DNA of 64,000 bases, from NCBI GenBank assembly GCA_964647825.1, contig CAZYJL010000008.1, positions 17,365-81,364 of the forward strand, in the 5' to 3' direction. This document shows, piece by piece, positions 25,693 to 36,083 of this stretch. The first letter of the stretch is position 1; each line of letters starts with the position of its first letter. The notes beneath the pieces were generated by a model that was not told the DNA's origin, did not search any database, and saw only the letters and a program-made list of their open reading frames with translations. The stretch comes from VFKI01 sp964647825. Lineage in GTDB: Bacteria; Pseudomonadota; Gammaproteobacteria; DSM-16500. Both the position numbers and the translations under genes were made by a program.

Positions 25693-28600
25693 CTAAAAAA
25701 CACGTTCAATCTCATCTTTATCTAAATCTAACTTACTACTTTCTTCCACTTCGCGATAGTGTCCTTGATATTCAACTGGCAGTAACAGCGCAATTTGCTG
25801 CATAATTTTGTCTGAAAAAATTTGTAAAGACTGTAACGATAACTGCGAATCTGGCAAAATTAATTTTCCAATTTTTATTTCAACTGATAATCTTTTAAAA
25901 CGCAGCCAAGTTGAAAAAGGTTGCGCTTGCCCATAAATTGCGATCGGTAATACTGCAGCGCCACTTTGCAACGCAAGATAAGCAACACCCGGTTTTGCTC
26001 TTATTAAACGTCCCGTTTTATTTAATGTACCTTCCGGGGAAATACAAACGATTCCTTGTTGTTGCAAAAGATTCTCTGCTTGTTGCAAAGGAAATGCATC
26101 CTTCCCATCATACCCGCGACTCACATACAACGGCACACTGGTTAAGCGATATAACCAATGAAACCATTTTTTCCAACGACTGGATGCAATAATACCTATA
26201 CGCTGCGACACAGAAACAAATTGATGACGTAACCGACAAAGCACAAAAAGTGCATCTAACCAATTCGTGTGATTCGAAGCCACAATCAATGGGCCATGGC
26301 TTGGGATATTTTCTATCCCAGAAATTTTTACTTTTGCAAACGGCAACAGACATAGTTGCATAAACGGCACAAAGAAAAATCTTAAAAAAAACTCTTTTTT
26401 AACTGACTTATCTGAAACTTTCGAAAAATTCACTATCTTAGAGCTTTGCTTTTGACACATTATCGCCAATTCATGCTCAATCATTAACGCGACTTCTTTG
26501 ATTGTTTGTTTTTCTTGCAAAATCTGTGGTGGCACCACCACGCCAGTTTTTTTCTCAATGTCTGATAAAAGAATCGCTGCAATCAGTGAGTTCCCCCCCA
26601 ATGCAAAAAAATTAGCAGTCATACTCATCTTTTTTACCGCTGGAAAAACGGCTTGCCATGTTTGTTGAATAATTTCTTCTGTAGCAGAACATGGTGCTAT
26701 ATATTCCTGAATCGTTTCTTGCTCTCTACTATTTAAAGAACAATACATAGCAACCATTGCTTTGCGATCTATTTTGCCATTCGATGTTAAAGGAAAATAA
26801 TCCACCAACAAAAAATCACTGGGTACCATATAAAAAGGCAGCATTTTTTTCGCATAAGCAACGAGATCATGCCGATCAAACCGAATTCTTTTTTGATTTT
26901 TAATAAAGGCAACTATTCTTGCTTGATTTCCCTCACCCACAAGACCAATAATACAGTATGCAACTTGCGGATGTTGCTCAAGTATTTTTTCAACTTCCAA
27001 TGGATGAACACGTTGGCTACGCAATTTAAATTGATCATCGATACGACCAATAAATTGCAAATCCCCGCTAGGTAACCACCTTGCAAGATCACCCGATGAA
27101 TAAAGTAATAAATTTCTATGAATATTCATCTCTTCCATCGTTAAAAATGGATTATGTATCAATGATTTCTTAGTTAAATTTTCATCATGGAGATAACCTT
27201 GCATAATGCCGTCACCACCTAAATATAATTCCCCAACCACACCCACTGGACAAGGCTGCAAAAACTTATCTAATACATAACATGTCGTATTCGCAACAGG
27301 TTTACCAATCGGGACACTTTTGGGAATTGCATCAAAAGAGACAACATAACAAGTAGAAACAATACAATTTTCTGTTGGGCCATAAGCATTGATTAAATAT
27401 AAATGAGGAGCATACTCACTCATTTTTACAATTGTTTGCTGATCAAGTAACTCACCTCCCGTCATTAAGATTTTAATATTTGAAAAAACATCAATAGAGT
27501 TCTCTAAATAAAATTTACAAATTGCCGTCGTTGTACAAAAATGTGAAATTTTGTTTTTTTGTAACCAAGATGGCATTTCGTTACTTAACAAAACCTTTTG
27601 ATCCACAATAAAACAGGTGCCGCCATTTAATAATGGGAAGAAAAATTCATACAACGACACATCAAAAAAATGTTGACAGGTTTGCGCAACGCGAATGGTA
27701 GAAGTTATAGGCAAAACAGCATCACTGACTACCAACCGTAAAATTGCTTGCTGTGTTATCATCACGCCTTTTGGTACACCTGTTGAACCTGATGTATACA
27801 TGACACAGGCGAGTGGGTTCTGCGCTACCTTTTGAATCAAAGCAGCCTGCTCTGACGTATAAGCGTGATGACAAAATTGGTGATCGATTATCAATTTTGC
27901 GCCAGATTGCTTTTTGATATAAAGCAATCTTTCTTCAGGCATATCCTCACCAAAAGGAATAAACACACACCCTGCTAACATCACACCAAGCATTGCCGCA
28001 ACATAATCTACACTTCTTTCCATTCGCAAAATAACATAACAAGACTCACACTTTTTATTTTTTAGTTGTCGCAAAATTGCATTCGCAATTTTTATTGCAT
28101 TTTCTTGTAATTCATTATAAGTAAGTTGCAGATCTGCCAAAACAATTGCGAGTGCATGTGGCATTTCATTGACACGCTCAGAAAAAGATCGACATATAGA
28201 TAATGTTCGGCAATCCATCCATTTTATTGCTTGGCTCAATTGATAAACAATTTTATTATATTCTTCTAAAGATATCATTGGTATCGTTTGCAAGCTTTGC
28301 TGCGGATTTGTGATGATAGCAGAAATGCTATTTATAAAAGCGTTTAAAAATGATTGTATAAACAACGTATCAAAATTTTTCTTCTTGTATTCCAATGTAC
28401 AAAGGCATGAAGAAAGTTTCTCTTGTACTACCAAAACCAAATCAAATCCAGCTATACGATCAGGTGTTTTGATAATTTCTGTTTTTACATTTTTTAATTT
28501 TGGCAGATAAATTGCATTTTTTGATTCGTACAAAAAGCCAAATTTTACTTGAGATGACACCCCCACTACATCCGCATGCGTTAAATATGGAATCGAAAAA

Positions 28601-31584
28601 TCAAGATCAGTCAATGCGGCTTGCACTTTATGAAGATGTTCTTGAAAATTATTACCTAATTCAATTTCATGCAATAATGGCAAAATATTAACAAATAACC
28701 CAACAGTATTTTGATAAATTAGCTTATCTCTACCTGCGAAAGGTATACCAACGAAAAAATTTGTAATGTTTAGTAATCGAGCATTGACTACTGAAAATAC
28801 TGCTTCAAGCAAAAGAAACACCGAACAGGCATGCTGTTTAGCCAATTTAACGATATCAGAGAACAAATGATTAGGAAGGTGAATTTCTAATTTATCATTT
28901 TCTAGTTGCAAATAATCAGGGGATTCACTACTCGTAGGGAAGTACACGTTGTCTATTTTGGTAATTTTTTTCTTCCAAGACTTTAACAGATCATTTGGAC
29001 TATTTTTTGGATATTGATTTTTTTGTGAAAGACAAAATGCTTGATATGATGCATTTTTTTCTGCTATTTGATCCACAAGAAAATTATTTTTTTTATCATG
29101 GTGACAACTAAAATAATGATAATATTCTTCAAATTGTTGAATTAATAAATTTGCCGACCACCCATCGCAAATCAAATGATGTAACACTGCAAAAACAATA
29201 ACATCCTTGTTATCAATAACAAATAACTTAAAATGAAATAAAAATTCTTTCTCAAATAAAAATGTCTTTTTAGATAATTTTGCTATTTCTTTATAGGCTG
29301 CAACTTCATCACAATGCACTTGTTCAATATCAAAAAATTGAAATGTTTTTATATATTGCAAAACTCCATCACTGGTATGTGATAATTGAATGCGCAATGC
29401 ATCATGCTGCTGCACGAGGAGATAGATAGAATTTTTAATTGCTTGACAATCTACAGCGCCTGATAATCGCAACACAAAAGGTAAATTATACGCTGCGTGA
29501 TTCGCTGTTGACTTTTGACATGCCAATAAAACCCCTTGCTGTGGATATGATAGCGGAAATGTGGAAGCGAATTCAAGTTGCTCTATTGGAGTTAAACATT
29601 TTTTTACTGTTAACTCTTCTACTTTATTTGCTAACTTATGCACTGTGGTGAGCTGAAAGATTTCTGCTGCAGACAGATCAACATGAAATGTTTCACTTAC
29701 CGCAAAAATAATTTCATGCGCTAACAATGATGGAATACCTAAAGAAAATAATGATTGGTGACTATCTGTTATCAATTCACCTGATAAACTTTTGATAATT
29801 TCAATAATTTTTTCTTCAATTTCATTTTTTTTACTATTTTTTAAATAATTTTTTTCAGCCTGACCACTTATCGTATATTCATAAATCACAGGCAAAGTAT
29901 TGGTTTGATATGCTTGTTTAACTAATGCACGTTGAATTTTCCCACTCGTTGTTTTACTAATTTTTCCTGGCAATAAAAAAACCACAGCATGCGGCAGAAT
30001 CCCTATCTCGCGCAAAACAGCTGCTTGAATAGTTTCTGCAATGACTTGGAAATTTTTACTGTTTTTTTCTTTAATTTCACTGACAATTACAACTTGTTCT
30101 TCTTCAGATATATTATTTTGTAATGAAAAAACAGCAGAACAATTTTTTCTAATTTTTTGACTTGCTTCTTCAACAACACATTCAATATCTTGTGGCGAAT
30201 AATTTTTACCATGAAAAATAATCATATCTTTTAAGCGTGAAAAAACAAATAAGCGTTTTTCTTGAAAAAATCCAATATCGCCTGTACGCAACCATGGCCC
30301 GCTGCCATCTGCTGTCGTGGCGGCGAACACCTCTGTTGTTAATTTTGGTGCATTCCAATACCCTAACGTGACATTTGGTCCTTGAAACCAAATCTCGCCT
30401 TTTACGCCTTCTGCACACACTTGACGCGTTTTGGGATCGACAATACAAGCACGATGTCCTTGCACCACATTGCCAACACTCGTCACACCATCCACAACAC
30501 TCACTTCTTCACCCACACGATTGGTGGATAACGCCAAGGTACACTCGGCTTGACCATAACCTGTAATAAATGACGTTCTTTTGAACCCACTCCTTGCAAA
30601 ATACTCTGCAAATTCTTGCAAAATAGCGTGACGAATTGGCTCACCACCTAAGCCTGCATACTGCCACGAGGATAAATCTAAACGATCTCGTAACACATCA
30701 GAGGTTTTCTTTTTTGCATAGCCATAAGCAAAACATGGGCCACCTGCATGCGTAATTCCAAATTCATCAATCCACTCTAACCATTTAGTGGGCGTACGAA
30801 TAAAGGTTAAGGGCGAAAATAGTCGTGTCGTACAGTCTGAAAAAAGCGCTGGCATCACCGCCATCATCATGCCTAAATCATGCTGCAAAGGCACCCAACT
30901 TAAAATATGCGTTGGGCAATCATAGTTAAAAATATCCATCATAATTTGCATATTCTGATAAATATTTTCATGCGATACCATCACACCGCGTGGCACACCC
31001 GTAGAACCTGAGGTATATTGCAAATACGCAATTTCATCCATTTTGACATTAGGAACAAATCCATCATCAACATAGTGAGTTGCAATTTTTAGTGTATTTA
31101 TTTTTTTTATTTTTGATAAATAATGTTTTGACTGACGTGTATTTAGATTTTGATTGTTAATTTTTTGTAAAAAACCTCCAAAATAATTTTTGATTTTTGA
31201 GAAATTGAGCAACAAATGAATTTCATTTGTTGTCAAAATAACACTCGGCTGCGCATCTATTATCAAATTTTCCAAACGTAGCAATGTATTTTTTAAACGA
31301 TGCGGCTCTGGCGGATAGGCAGGCACAGGAATGACATTGGCATACAAGCACGCCATAAATGCCACAATAAACTCTAAACCCGGCGGGTAAAGTAATACGA
31401 CTCTATCTTGTTGCGTGGTTTCTTGCTGAAGGTAACTGGCTAAAGTGCGTGCTCGCGCGTATAGATCACCGAATGTAATGCTTTCTGCAACATGGCCCGA
31501 CTCTGCCAAAAATTCATACGCAATCTTGTCTGGATTTTTCTGTGCTTTTTCTGCAAGCATCCTCACAATTGATACAAACCTCAT
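25693..31584 (-). CDS. Hybrid synthase FAAL-carrier-condensation-adenylation-carrier-PlsC acyltransferase
   Basis: 1963 aa, ATG preceded by AAAGGATTT. Domain order by motifs: fatty-acyl-AMP ligase at 1-580 (YTSGSTGVPRGVM near 190; GYGQAECTLA); carrier near 590-670 with LGIPSL (Ser near 618); condensation at about 680-1120 with HHLICDGWS (801-809); amino-acid adenylation at about 1140-1620 (YTSGSTGVPKGVM near 1261, NAYGPTEN, GKIDRKAM); second carrier with LGGNSL near 1662; then a glycerolipid acyltransferase (PlsC) from about 1735 with NHTNWLD (HX4D) near 1770 and SPEGTLNKTG near 1848. No thioesterase or reductase. Read as an assembly line: a fatty acid is activated and loaded, joined to one amino acid, and the acyl-aminoacyl product moved to a lipid acceptor by the PlsC part. 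The product is inference; motifs are seen. Confidence 0.93.
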   Translation of the reverse strand: MRFVSIVRMLAEKAQKNPDKIAYEFLAESGHVAESITFGDLYARARTLASYLQQETTQQDRVVLLYPPGLEFIVAFMACLYANVIPVPAYPPEPHRLKNTLLRLENLIIDAQPSVILTTNEIHLLLNFSKIKNYFGGFLQKINNQNLNTRQSKHYLSKIKKINTLKIATHYVDDGFVPNVKMDEIAYLQYTSGSTGVPRGVMVSHENIYQNMQIMMDIFNYDCPTHILSWVPLQHDLGMMMAVMPALFSDCTTRLFSPLTFIRTPTKWLEWIDEFGITHAGGPCFAYGYAKKKTSDVLRDRLDLSSWQYAGLGGEPIRHAILQEFAEYFARSGFKRTSFITGYGQAECTLALSTNRVGEEVSVVDGVTSVGNVVQGHRACIVDPKTRQVCAEGVKGEIWFQGPNVTLGYWNAPKLTTEVFAATTADGSGPWLRTGDIGFFQEKRLFVFSRLKDMIIFHGKNYSPQDIECVVEEASQKIRKNCSAVFSLQNNISEEEQVVIVSEIKEKNSKNFQVIAETIQAAVLREIGILPHAVVFLLPGKISKTTSGKIQRALVKQAYQTNTLPVIYEYTISGQAEKNYLKNSKKNEIEEKIIEIIKSLSGELITDSHQSLFSLGIPSLLAHEIIFAVSETFHVDLSAAEIFQLTTVHKLANKVEELTVKKCLTPIEQLEFASTFPLSYPQQGVLLACQKSTANHAAYNLPFVLRLSGAVDCQAIKNSIYLLVQQHDALRIQLSHTSDGVLQYIKTFQFFDIEQVHCDEVAAYKEIAKLSKKTFLFEKEFLFHFKLFVIDNKDVIVFAVLHHLICDGWSANLLIQQFEEYYHYFSCHHDKKNNFLVDQIAEKNASYQAFCLSQKNQYPKNSPNDLLKSWKKKITKIDNVYFPTSSESPDYLQLENDKLEIHLPNHLFSDIVKLAKQHACSVFLLLEAVFSVVNARLLNITNFFVGIPFAGRDKLIYQNTVGLFVNILPLLHEIELGNNFQEHLHKVQAALTDLDFSIPYLTHADVVGVSSQVKFGFLYESKNAIYLPKLKNVKTEIIKTPDRIAGFDLVLVVQEKLSSCLCTLEYKKKNFDTLFIQSFLNAFINSISAIITNPQQSLQTIPMISLEEYNKIVYQLSQAIKWMDCRTLSICRSFSERVNEMPHALAIVLADLQLTYNELQENAIKIANAILRQLKNKKCESCYVILRMERSVDYVAAMLGVMLAGCVFIPFGEDMPEERLLYIKKQSGAKLIIDHQFCHHAYTSEQAALIQKVAQNPLACVMYTSGSTGVPKGVMITQQAILRLVVSDAVLPITSTIRVAQTCQHFFDVSLYEFFFPLLNGGTCFIVDQKVLLSNEMPSWLQKNKISHFCTTTAICKFYLENSIDVFSNIKILMTGGELLDQQTIVKMSEYAPHLYLINAYGPTENCIVSTCYVVSFDAIPKSVPIGKPVANTTCYVLDKFLQPCPVGVVGELYLGGDGIMQGYLHDENLTKKSLIHNPFLTMEEMNIHRNLLLYSSGDLARWLPSGDLQFIGRIDDQFKLRSQRVHPLEVEKILEQHPQVAYCIIGLVGEGNQARIVAFIKNQKRIRFDRHDLVAYAKKMLPFYMVPSDFLLVDYFPLTSNGKIDRKAMVAMYCSLNSREQETIQEYIAPCSATEEIIQQTWQAVFPAVKKMSMTANFFALGGNSLIAAILLSDIEKKTGVVVPPQILQEKQTIKEVALMIEHELAIMCQKQSSKIVNFSKVSDKSVKKEFFLRFFFVPFMQLCLLPFAKVKISGIENIPSHGPLIVASNHTNWLDALFVLCRLRHQFVSVSQRIGIIASSRWKKWFHWLYRLTSVPLYVSRGYDGKDAFPLQQAENLLQQQGIVCISPEGTLNKTGRLIRAKPGVAYLALQSGAAVLPIAIYGQAQPFSTWLRFKRLSVEIKIGKLILPDSQLSLQSLQIFSDKIMQQIALLLPVEYQGHYREVEESSKLDLDKDEIERVF

Positions 31585-31639
31585 AAAAAATCCTTTTTAT
31601 GTATTTTGCAGTTACATTTCGCATCACAAACTATAGAGA

Positions 31640-32269
31640 TTACTTTTCCTGAAATTGTGCTACCAATTTCTCGCGAAATTCCATTAATTTTCCATGAAAG
31701 AAATGACTTGCCTCAGGAATACGTAATACTTGCGGCGGATGCACTAATGTCTTAACGAAAGCATACACCGCATCAGGCGGTGTAATTTCATCTGCTTCCC
31801 CTTGCACCAATAACCATGGACAGGTTAATGCAGATAAATCTTCTAGGGCTAAACGACTAACCATCGGTGCTACCGTAATCAATTGAGCAACCGGCAAATG
31901 CAACGCGCCTTTTGCAGCAATCCAACCACCAAACGAAAAGCCTGCTAACCATAAAGGGTTTGGCTTCGGCAAATGCTTTGTCACCCAGTCCGCAACTGCA
32001 TATAAATCCAACAATTCTCCGCGTCCTTCATCGTACGTACCAGCACTTTGCCCAACGCCGCGAAAATTAAAGCGCACCGCAGCAAAGCCTAAATCATTTA
32101 AAGCGCGCACTAAAATAGTGACGACTTTGTTATTCATCGTCCCACCGTGTAAAGGATGCGGATGACAAATAATCGCTGTGCCACGCAAAACTTCTGTTGC
32201 TTTCGGCAACGAAATCGCTGCTTCAATCATCCCAGCCGGGCCCTGCACAAAAATGGATTTTTCTTCCAT
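31640..32269 (-). CDS. Alpha/beta hydrolase (dienelactone-hydrolase-like small esterase)
   Basis: 209 aa. Seen: AIICHPHPLHGGTMNNKV (oxyanion HPHP-HGG motif), VRFNFRGVGQSAG, LWLAGFSFGGWIA with nucleophile Ser in GFSFG, LVQGEADEITPP (catalytic Asp) and EASHFFHGKL (catalytic His). All triad positions are present. This group is annotated as alpha/beta hydrolases of unknown substrate and is common in proteobacteria. It begins 7 bp after uvrA, so it is transcribed with it. Confidence 0.9.
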   Translation of the reverse strand: MEEKSIFVQGPAGMIEAAISLPKATEVLRGTAIICHPHPLHGGTMNNKVVTILVRALNDLGFAAVRFNFRGVGQSAGTYDEGRGELLDLYAVADWVTKHLPKPNPLWLAGFSFGGWIAAKGALHLPVAQLITVAPMVSRLALEDLSALTCPWLLVQGEADEITPPDAVYAFVKTLVHPPQVLRIPEASHFFHGKLMEFREKLVAQFQEK

Positions 32270-32276
32270 GCTATTC

Positions 32277-35126
32277 CTACTTTTTTTTATGCTGCATTGT
32301 TTTATATAAAATAGGCTGTAAAAATTTACCTGTATACGATTGCGGACATTTCGCCACTTGCTCTGGTGTTCCCATCACTAAAATCTCACCGCCACGCGCA
32401 CCGCCTTCCGGCCCCAAATCAATGACCCAATCCGCCGTTTTAATCACATCTAGATTATGCTCAATAATCACAATCGTATTCCCCGCATCACGCAAACGAT
32501 GCACCACGGTTAATAGCAATTCGATATCTTGAAAATGTAAACCCGTCGTCGGCTCATCTAATAAATATAATGTTTGACCGGTATCACGCCGTGATAATTC
32601 GCGCGCTAATTTAATACGTTGCGCTTCACCACCTGATAACGTTGTCGCACTCTGCCCCAACTTAATATAAGACAACCCAACATCTAATAATGTTTGTAAT
32701 TTACGCGCAATGGCCGGCACCGGATCAAAAAATTGCCGCGCATCTTCCACTGTCATTTCCAACACATCGTGAATGTTTTTACCTTTATAATGAATTTCAA
32801 GCGTTTCTCGGTTATAGCGTTTGCCTGCACAAATATCACAAGTCACATAGACATCTGCGAGAAAATGCATTTCCACGCGAATCACACCATCGCCTTGACA
32901 CGCTTCACAGCGTCCACCGCGCACATTAAAACTAAACCGTCCCGGTGAATAGCCGCGTGAACGTGCCTCTTGCGTCCCTGAAAACAAATCACGTACCACC
33001 GTAAATAATCCAGTATACGTTGCAGGATTCGAACGCGGTGTACGACCAATGGGACTTTGATCTATTTCAACAATTTTATCGAGAAACTCTATCCCCGAAA
33101 TCGACGTATAAGACGCGGGTTCACGTAAGCTCGCCCCATTTAATTGACGTGCGGCAATCGGTGCTAACGTGTCATTAATTAATGTTGATTTCCCCGACCC
33201 CGACACGCCAGTCACACAGGTTAACAAACCTAATGGAATATCGACTGACACGGATTTTAAATTATTTCCAACAGCACCTTCTAAGCGTAAGATTTTTTTG
33301 GCATCCATTGGCACGCGTTTTGCAGGAATGGCAATACTGCGCGTCCCCACTAAAAATTGCCCTGTGACAGACTGTGGATGTTGCATAATGTCATCCGGTG
33401 TCCCCGCAGCAACCACTTCACCACCGTGCACACCTGCACCTGGCCCTAAATCCAACACATAATCGGCACTGCGAATGGCATCTTCATCATGCTCTACAAC
33501 AATCACTGTATTACCAATATCCCGTAAATAATGCAGCGTTTTTAATAATTTTTCATTATCACGTTGATGCAAGCCAATCGACGGTTCATCTAAAATATAC
33601 ATGACACCGACTAAGCCTGCACCAATTTGACTCGCTAAACGAATGCGTTGCGCTTCTCCACCCGATAATGTATCGGCACTACGATCAAGACTTAAATAAT
33701 CTAAACCGACATTGACTAAAAAACTCAGCCGAGAAATTAATTCTTTCTTTATTTTTTCAGCAATTTCTTTGCGATAACCAGGCAACGTTAATTCTTCAAA
33801 AATCTTTTTTGCCACATCGATAGGTTTAGCAGAGATTTCTGGCAATGTCATACCATTCACAAATACATGACGCGCCGCTTCACTGAGCCGTGTCCCTTGA
33901 CAGGCATCACACGGTTTACCCGATAAATATTTTGCTAACTCTTCACGCACAAGCGACGACTCGGTTTCACGATAGCGTCTTTCCATATTCGGAATAATGC
34001 CTTCGAAAACATCGGTACGTGTATGTTTTTTGCCATGTTCATTTTGATAAGAAAATTTAATTAAATCATTTTCACTACCATATAAAATAATTTTACGAAT
34101 TTTTTGTGGTAATTTCTGCCATGGTATATCAAGATCAAAATCATAATGTTTTGCTAGGGATTTTAGTAATTGAAAATACCATGCATTTCGTTTATCCCAG
34201 CCACGCACCGCACCTTCTGCTAATGAAAATGAAGGATGTGCCACGACGCGCTCTGGATCAAAATGCTGACGCACGCCCAAGCCATCACAGGTTGTACACG
34301 CACCTGTTGGACTATTAAACGAAAATAAACGCGGCGACAATTCTGCCAAACTATACCCGCATTCTGCGCACGCAAATTTTGCAGAAAAGACCTGTGGCGC
34401 TTTTTTCGGTTCATCTAACCAACCGACCATGGCTAAGCCATCGGCTAACGCCAATGCCGTTTCAAACGATTCTGCTAAACGCAACCGACTGTCTGCATTG
34501 ACGCGCAAACGATCAATCACCACTTCTATCGTGTGTTTGCGTCGCAAATCAAGTGTCGGCAAGGGATCGAGATCAATGATGTCGCCATCGAGACGGATAC
34601 GCAAATACCCTTTCGCACGCAAGCCTTGCAATAAATCGACATGTTGCCCTTTACGCCCACGTACCACGGGCGCCAAAATCATAATACGCGTGTCGGCAGG
34701 CAACGCCAGCACCACATCCACCATTTGACTAATCGTTTGTGCTTCTAAAATCGTGCCATGCGTTGGACAAGCAGGCTGGCCAACACGAGCGAATAATAGC
34801 CTCAAATAATCATGAATTTCAGTAATTGTCCCCACTGTTGAGCGAGGGTTATGTGATGTTGATTTTTGTTCAATCGAAATAGCGGGTGACAGACCTTCAA
34901 TATGATCGACATCAGGTTTTTCCATCATCGATAAAAACTGCCGCGCATACGCAGATAATGACTCAACATAGCGTCGCTGGCCTTCGGCATACAATGTATC
35001 AAAGGCCAGCGAGGACTTACCAGAACCTGACAACCCAGTGATGACAGTCAATTTATCCCGCGGGATGGTGACATCGAGATTTTTGAGATTATGGGTACGC
35101 GCTCCGCGCACAATAATGTCTTTCAT
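32277..35126 (-). CDS. uvrA: Excinuclease ABC subunit A
   Basis: 949 aa from ATG 35126 (MKDIIVRGARTHNLKN, the standard UvrA beginning); an upstream codon would add six non-family residues. Two ABC ATPase modules: Walker A GLSGSGKSSLAFDTLYAEG and GVSGSGKSTLIN; two signature motifs LSGGEAQRI; two zinc modules (CAECGYSL..CTTC and CEACQGDG..CDIC). Recognises bulky DNA lesions with UvrB to start nucleotide excision repair. The gene is complete and unremarkable. The last codons are Lys-rich (MQHKKK). Confidence 0.98.
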   Translation of the reverse strand: MKDIIVRGARTHNLKNLDVTIPRDKLTVITGLSGSGKSSLAFDTLYAEGQRRYVESLSAYARQFLSMMEKPDVDHIEGLSPAISIEQKSTSHNPRSTVGTITEIHDYLRLLFARVGQPACPTHGTILEAQTISQMVDVVLALPADTRIMILAPVVRGRKGQHVDLLQGLRAKGYLRIRLDGDIIDLDPLPTLDLRRKHTIEVVIDRLRVNADSRLRLAESFETALALADGLAMVGWLDEPKKAPQVFSAKFACAECGYSLAELSPRLFSFNSPTGACTTCDGLGVRQHFDPERVVAHPSFSLAEGAVRGWDKRNAWYFQLLKSLAKHYDFDLDIPWQKLPQKIRKIILYGSENDLIKFSYQNEHGKKHTRTDVFEGIIPNMERRYRETESSLVREELAKYLSGKPCDACQGTRLSEAARHVFVNGMTLPEISAKPIDVAKKIFEELTLPGYRKEIAEKIKKELISRLSFLVNVGLDYLSLDRSADTLSGGEAQRIRLASQIGAGLVGVMYILDEPSIGLHQRDNEKLLKTLHYLRDIGNTVIVVEHDEDAIRSADYVLDLGPGAGVHGGEVVAAGTPDDIMQHPQSVTGQFLVGTRSIAIPAKRVPMDAKKILRLEGAVGNNLKSVSVDIPLGLLTCVTGVSGSGKSTLINDTLAPIAARQLNGASLREPASYTSISGIEFLDKIVEIDQSPIGRTPRSNPATYTGLFTVVRDLFSGTQEARSRGYSPGRFSFNVRGGRCEACQGDGVIRVEMHFLADVYVTCDICAGKRYNRETLEIHYKGKNIHDVLEMTVEDARQFFDPVPAIARKLQTLLDVGLSYIKLGQSATTLSGGEAQRIKLARELSRRDTGQTLYLLDEPTTGLHFQDIELLLTVVHRLRDAGNTIVIIEHNLDVIKTADWVIDLGPEGGARGGEILVMGTPEQVAKCPQSYTGKFLQPILYKTMQHKKK

Positions 35127-35306
35127 ACAGCAGACCGGCCTCACTCACAGAAAAATGAGCTGCATTATAGCAGGGTTCTGTGGGCGAAGCGGAATAACCT
35201 GCAGACCCATCTATACCCATTATCGACTATTAACCATAATCTCAAACCCACGCTTCGACAAAGACCACTTTTTAAACAGCTCCTATGATTGCTGCGTCTT
35301 GCATAG

Positions 35307-36011
35307 TTAAGACATTCTGCACTCCACGGAGTTATTCAATTTCTCTTCTAGATCAGAATCAACAGAATCTTTTGCCCGTGAAGCAGAAAAAAACATTGGC
35401 GATTTATGCTGGTTATAAAAAGGAAAATGAACTTTTGACTTTTTATTTGCCTCTAAGATTTCATCACATGCATCTAAAAATTTATTTAATTTTTCATCAC
35501 GATATTGCTCTTCTATGACTCTTGTATTATCAAAATATTGTGGTTCAACCTCTTTTTTGGCTTTATTACTATTTTGCAACTCTATGAAATATTTTTCAGC
35601 AATATCTAATATTTCCCTAACACATGTTTCTGAAATAAGATCTTCATACTCTTTATTAATTGGCAGAAACTCAGAAAGAAAATTTCTTAAAAAATTAAAA
35701 TCAATTATATTCTTAAAACAAAAATGGATATGATACGCTTCTTTATCGTATAAAGACAAATGATTGGCAAAGAAATGACGATCATCATTAAAAAAATAGT
35801 CATTACCTAATTTTGCATCAGAATTAATATATTTACCTTGTTTTTTAAGCATGTCAAAAAAACTTTTTAGTCTATCCCTATTTTTTTTTGCTTTCATTTT
35901 AGATGAAGGTGTATTTTGGACGGGATAAGCAAAAATTAAATTTTTTCTATCAACAATAACATGCCCTTCTTTCTCTATATCTGAGCCATAAAACGACATT
36001 GTTAACGGCAT
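35307..36011 (-). CDS. Hypothetical 234-aa protein
   Basis: No family is recognised. ATG preceded by GAGAGGAAAAAT, a good ribosome site. The sequence mixes aromatic-rich short strands (HVIVDRKNLIFAYPV, AYHIHFCFKNIIDF) with charged helices and looks globular in its first two thirds. The C-terminal third is Lys/Asp/Glu-rich. AT-rich composition and position beside the NLS-bearing protein gene suggest the accessory class. The gap to the next gene on the same strand is 72 bp. Confidence 0.65.
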   Translation of the reverse strand: MPLTMSFYGSDIEKEGHVIVDRKNLIFAYPVQNTPSSKMKAKKNRDRLKSFFDMLKKQGKYINSDAKLGNDYFFNDDRHFFANHLSLYDKEAYHIHFCFKNIIDFNFLRNFLSEFLPINKEYEDLISETCVREILDIAEKYFIELQNSNKAKKEVEPQYFDNTRVIEEQYRDEKLNKFLDACDEILEANKKSKVHFPFYNQHKSPMFFSASRAKDSVDSDLEEKLNNSVECRMS

Positions 36012-36083
36012 ATTTTTCCTCTCTTTTTAATAATTAGTTATTTTTAATCTATTTGACGCGCGGAGAATTATCACAAATTTGCT

